From QYOJ01 sp964449285 (GTDB lineage: Bacteria; Bacteroidota; Bacteroidia; Bacteroidales; FEN-979): a stretch of DNA of 16,549 nucleotides. A program made the position numbers and the translations under genes. The notes under the pieces are model-generated. The model was not told where the DNA came from. It did no database searches and worked only from the letters and a program-made list of their open reading frames with translations. Positions 15,201 to 16,549 of this stretch are shown in pieces (position 1 is the first letter of the stretch; each line of letters starts with the position of its first letter). The stretch is from the NCBI GenBank assembly GCA_964449285.1, contig CAYUZX010000067.1, positions 1-16,549 of the forward strand. Direction: 5' to 3'.

Positions 15201-16549
15201 CTCTACACCTGGACTGGCAATTCTTCCGGACCAACCGGATATACCCCTTCCGGAACCGGAAATATACCGGCACAAACCATTGTCAACTCCGCGAATACCA
15301 ACGGCATAGTAACTTATACAACGATCTCTTCCATCAATGGCTGCAATGGAGATACCCTAACATCCATAATTACTGTTAAACCATTACCTGTGATCACAGC
15401 CTCACCTGCTGGTACGCAGATTATTTGCTCTCTCGACTCTACCAATATCAGCCTGGTCTCTTCTATTCCGGGAACAACAATTAATTGGACCTCTTCATTA
15501 CTAAGTGGAAGTGCCTCCGGTTATTCTGCTGGATCCGGATCTCTGATCAAGCAAAAGTTAACCAACCTGGGAATTATTCCGGCAGTTGTCAGGTATACAT
15601 TCTCAGGAAGTGCAAATGGCTGCACCGGCCACGATGGCCAAGTGGATGTTACCGTAAATCCGAGACCGGTTATTACCACTTCACCCAAATCTAAAACTAT
15701 TTGCTCTGGCACTACCACCAACATCAGTCTTACAGCTAATGTAACAGGAACCACTTTTACCTGGACGTCGGTTGTGGTTACAGGAACTATTTCCGGAAAT
15801 ACAACAGGCTCAGGAAATACAATTGATGATGCCCTTACGAATGGTGGAACTTCACCAGGCTATGTAAAGTATACGATTACCCCAACCGCAACCAATTGCA
15901 CGGGTGATACTATTTGCTGTAATGTATATATACATCCGGTTCCGAATGTTACTCCAGCCCCAGCCACACAAACTATCTGTTCAGGCACATCCAATACCAT
16001 TATCGCGTTAAACACAACCATCCCTGCCGGCATCTCGTTCTCCTGGACCGTTTCAACCAATCCGGCATCCGGATTATCGGGATATACTCCAGCTGGATCT
16101 GGTACCAGTATCGCTTCCCAGCAAATTTTCAGTTCACTCACTGTGCCTGGCACCATTACCTATTCTGTTACACCTACTGTAGGATCTTGCAACGGGTCGG
16201 TTCAGACTTCCATAATTACCGTGAATCCTGCTCCGAATGTTTCGGCCACACCGCCTACTCAGACAGTTTGTTCTCAGCAAGCTACAGATTTGATTACACT
16301 CTCGTCCAATGTACCTGGGGCCACCTTTGATTGGACAGCTACCGCTAATCCCTTAACATTAACTGGTTTTACGGCTTCAGGAAGCGGAAACATCCTCCAG
16401 CAAACCATCATAAATCCCACTACGACTAATGGCACGGTGACCTATCATATTGTTCCGAATTTCTTGGGAGGGGGTACTGGATGCGCAGGAACAGCTCTCG
16501 ATTATGTAATTACAATAAAACCAGAGCCGGTACTTCAACCTGTAAATAA
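9237..16549 (+). CDS. giant secreted PKD-like repeat protein (SprB-like adhesin class), 3' end outside window
   Basis: Frame 3 is open from the ATG at 9237 to the last base, at least 2437 residues with no stop. MRRCLLFLAIIFTLIGSG...SFG is a clear Sec signal peptide, cleaved around residue 23 before QWC. Residues about 24-187 form two Ig-like modules with paired Cys. Residues 188-283 (D-Q-S-I-C-S-G, Y-N-F-Q-W-Q, T-T-W-Y-R-R-R-V) are a module seen often in SprB-like proteins. Residues 284-1392 are 13 tandem PKD-like domains of family A, and 1393 onward are at least 11 of family B. Every one of the 24 domains keeps one Cys near its start and one near its end, consistent with an intradomain disulfide. 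Composition is dominated by T, S, N, G and V, with few charged residues. By analogy with SprB of Flavobacterium johnsoniae this is a candidate type IX-secreted adhesin. The C-terminal sorting domain that would test this lies outside the window. It is preceded by its own promoter. Confidence 0.93.
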   Translation, partial: MRRCLLFLAIIFTLIGSGSKSFGQWCPPDIITDASVICADSAAHITVTNPTSTLYQWYKDLGAGWVPITDSTRPALRVRESGSYKATYSSCGTFSNIIIITVNPTPLGYISCDPASPICLGTPITLEIVPNNPANLCVWTSPLTLYGQPNPWTGTFSSSQFIIGVIQDLATTCVKNVTYSLVVNNPLTGGTLMADQSICSGAIPATITGTDPTNGSGVYNFQWQQSIISASENWTTIGGATNSSYSPGTLIQTTWYRRRVNSPPCPDAYSTVHKVSVYPLPQPSITGAASTCIGSTNTYTTQSGMTNYQWQISSGGTVISGGSTSNNTVAVQWTATGAQWVKVNYTDANGCSAQTIVTYNVTVNALPVPTITGPNSVCAGTTGATYTTESGMTGYTWTITSGGTITSGGTSTSNTVTITWNSSGAQLVRVNYTNANGCTATSPTIYNVTVNPLPVPIITGSNSLCAGASGITYTTQTGQTGYTWTISTGGTITTGAGTNQITVAWNTAGPQWVKVNYTDANGCTAVTPTNYNVTVNALPVPSITGSTSACIGSSGNIYSTESGQTGYTWTISSGGSITSGSSTYQIGVTWNTTGAQWVAVSYTDANGCTAASPTTVNVTVNPLPTPTITGQSSVCANTSATYTTQSGMSGYSWTVTSGGSITSGSNSNTITVLWSTPGAQTVSVNYTNSNGCTATTPSTYSVTVNALPTITLLGPTSVCLNSSGNIYTTESGNTGYQWSITGGTITAGGSSSSNTATVTWTSSGTKSISVNYTNSNSCTAQSSTTLAVTVHALPVISITGPSPVCIGIPNNVYTTQSGMTNYVWSVIGGNITSGGTTNSNTTTVTWTHTGTKTISVNYTDGNGCSAASSTTYNVTVNPLPVPTITGTSSACLNSTNNIYTTEPGMVGYAWTITGGTITLGNGTSSIFVTWNSTGSQTITVNYSTPQGCTATSPASKTIVVHELPVPSITGLISVCIGSSGVSYSTEAGMSGYNWNVSSGGTITSGSTTNSILVTWNTAGPQIVTVNYTNSNGCTAASPTSLNVTVHPSPIPSILGPNPACLGTSGNIYSTSQTGMQSYTWTISSGGTINSGQGTSSISVTWNSSGNQWVALNFVDLNGCTASAAATFPVSVSMPTISGPASPCAGSTTSTYATESGMTNYQWTVSSGGTITSGSSSHIISVTWNISGPQTVSVNYTSTAGCTASNPATINVNVLPAPVPTISGSASVCLNSTGNVYTTQSGMTNYSWTVFGGLITAGGGSTHNTVTVTWNSVGAKYVSVNYAETNGCPGINPTTYSVTVNSLPSPTFVSGSPVVCFGSTGNVYSTQSGMVNYTWTITGGLITSGGTSTDNSATVTWNTSGTQSISVNYADGNGCRAATATAFQVTVNTKPLVTNAVKSQSICSNGTSTQVILTSNVANPSFSWAGTPSSGNISGFTANGTGNIPSQTITNSGTTLGYVNYVVTPSYTSGGVTCSGDTIHYKIFVKPLPVITANPISQPICSGANTTLISFSSSLNPTTYQWTSSSTTGTFPSNPYGTGSISPQSITNTTSSLGTVTFIITPTSNACTGDTVHSLVYVSPSSTVIFSSPSPTTICSGTTTNIGLSSNASGTVFTWTAVGPTSVTGWGPGSGSTIAQQLISSATTSGTVTYTVTPFTNLCPGTVANYQVIINPTPLVTNNPKSKTICSNTSTNISLTSNVTGSSFLWTAQVLSGTVTGANGGTGTAINQTLVNQGTTQGVVRYIINATANGCPGDTIHYHVYVQPIPDVLPNPITQTKCSGNYSESINLNSNILSPTVSYSWTVVTNPSAGMSGYAPAGSGSSIPAKLITSTLNTQGVITYTITPAIGSCTGVPVDAVININPAPTVTNNPMFQTICNGKNSTLVALTSNVSGATFTWTATASTNLQGFQPSGTAVIPVQAITNNGTARDSVIYTIIPASNIGLSCPGTPATYKIYVNPTTHPTQNLTTQTICSEQSSSAISFTCPVAGTLYTWTGNSSGPTGYTPSGTGNIPAQTIVNSANTNGIVTYTTISSINGCNGDTLTSIITVKPLPVITASPAGTQIICSLDSTNISLVSSIPGTTINWTSSLLSGSASGYSAGSGSLIKQKLTNLGIIPAVVRYTFSGSANGCTGHDGQVDVTVNPRPVITTSPKSKTICSGTTTNISLTANVTGTTFTWTSVVVTGTISGNTTGSGNTIDDALTNGGTSPGYVKYTITPTATNCTGDTICCNVYIHPVPNVTPAPATQTICSGTSNTIIALNTTIPAGISFSWTVSTNPASGLSGYTPAGSGTSIASQQIFSSLTVPGTITYSVTPTVGSCNGSVQTSIITVNPAPNVSATPPTQTVCSQQATDLITLSSNVPGATFDWTATANPLTLTGFTASGSGNILQQTIINPTTTNGTVTYHIVPNFLGGGTGCAGTALDYVITIKPEPVLQPVN
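10086..13412 (+). repeat. tandem array A: 13 PKD-like domains of 83-87 residues
   Basis: Units start at 10086, 10344, 10605, 10860, 11115, 11367, 11625, 11883, 12135, 12390, 12639, 12894 and 13152, with lengths 86, 87, 85, 85, 84, 86, 86, 84, 85, 83, 85, 86 and 87 residues. Consensus elements in order: T/S-I-T/S-G, C, Y-T-T-E/Q-S-G-M, G-Y-x-W-T-I, G-G-T-I-T-S-G, V-T-W-N, V-N-Y-T, N-G-C-T-A, T-V-N-P-L-P-V-P. The linker is the P-rich end of each unit. DNA copies are diverged, so this is not a collapsed or recently amplified array. It matches the Bacteroidetes PKD-like repeat type (PKD_6-like, from memory). Confidence 0.92.
13413..16532 (+). repeat. tandem array B: 11 PKD-like domains of 92-98 residues with a five-domain super-period
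   Basis: Units start at 13413, 13707, 13986, 14262, 14538, 14832, 15120, 15396, 15675, 15951 and 16242, with lengths 98, 93, 92, 92, 98, 96, 92, 93, 92, 97 and 97 residues. Consensus elements: T-I-C-S-G, I-x-L-x-S-N-V, T-F-T-W-T, G-S-G-x-I, Q-x-I/L-x-N, V-x-Y-x-I-T-P, N-G-C-T/P-G-D, V-x-P-x-P. A further unit starts at 16533 and is cut by the window end. The family differs from array A (PKD_5-like, from memory), and the switch at 13413 is clean. See the finding on the five-domain period. Confidence 0.9.

Noticed and set aside
10086..16532. Periodic repeats as a CRISPR array or satellite DNA
   Set aside because: The periods (about 255 and 280 bp) are protein-domain lengths, the frame is open throughout, and the DNA copies are diverged while protein motifs are kept.

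Overview
The window looks like part of a Bacteroidetes (Bacteroidota) genome, most likely a metagenome-assembled or draft scaffold. The evidence is FISUMP domains (Fibrobacter succinogenes major paralogous domain), SprB-type and PKD-like surface repeats, a promoter of the Bacteroidetes type (TTTG, 20 bp, TAnnTTTG), no Shine-Dalgarno sequences, and a protein resembling the type IX secretion/gliding components GldL and GldM. A run of exactly 100 N at 1268-1367 is a scaffolding gap. No RNA genes, CRISPR array or transposase are visible. All assignments are from reading the sequence; no database search was run.

Layout. At 1-54 there may be the last codons of a plus-strand gene. A small conserved-looking Bacteroidetes protein lies on the minus strand (270-578), and a divergent intergenic region (579-782) separates it from the rest. 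On the plus strand come three closely packed genes: a very large secreted multidomain protein (783-6211, broken by the N gap), a smaller secreted FISUMP protein (6235-7506), and a five-helix membrane protein (7525-8799). The gaps between them are 23 and 18 bp, so they are probably one operon. A 437-bp intergenic region with a good promoter (9084-9115) follows. The rest is one enormous secreted protein (9237 to the window end, at least 2437 codons, no stop). It carries 13 tandem PKD-like domains of one family and then at least 11 of a second family.

How the parts may work together. Three FISUMP domains and more than 30 Ig/PKD-like modules are exported proteins of the kind Bacteroidetes place on the cell surface as adhesins. 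The membrane protein looks like an envelope-spanning component: a duplicated GldL-like membrane hairpin, a fifth helix, then a region resembling the first and last domains of GldM. A dedicated Gld-like envelope protein beside giant surface proteins is the most unusual feature here. Its likely function is inferred, not shown.

Two hidden structural results stand out. First, each side of the N gap carries exactly 55 bp identical to a second repeat copy downstream. This predicts that the missing sequence is 596 bp, and that length restores the reading frame exactly. Second, the second PKD-like array in the giant protein has a higher-order period of five domains, visible in domain lengths and in class-specific motifs.
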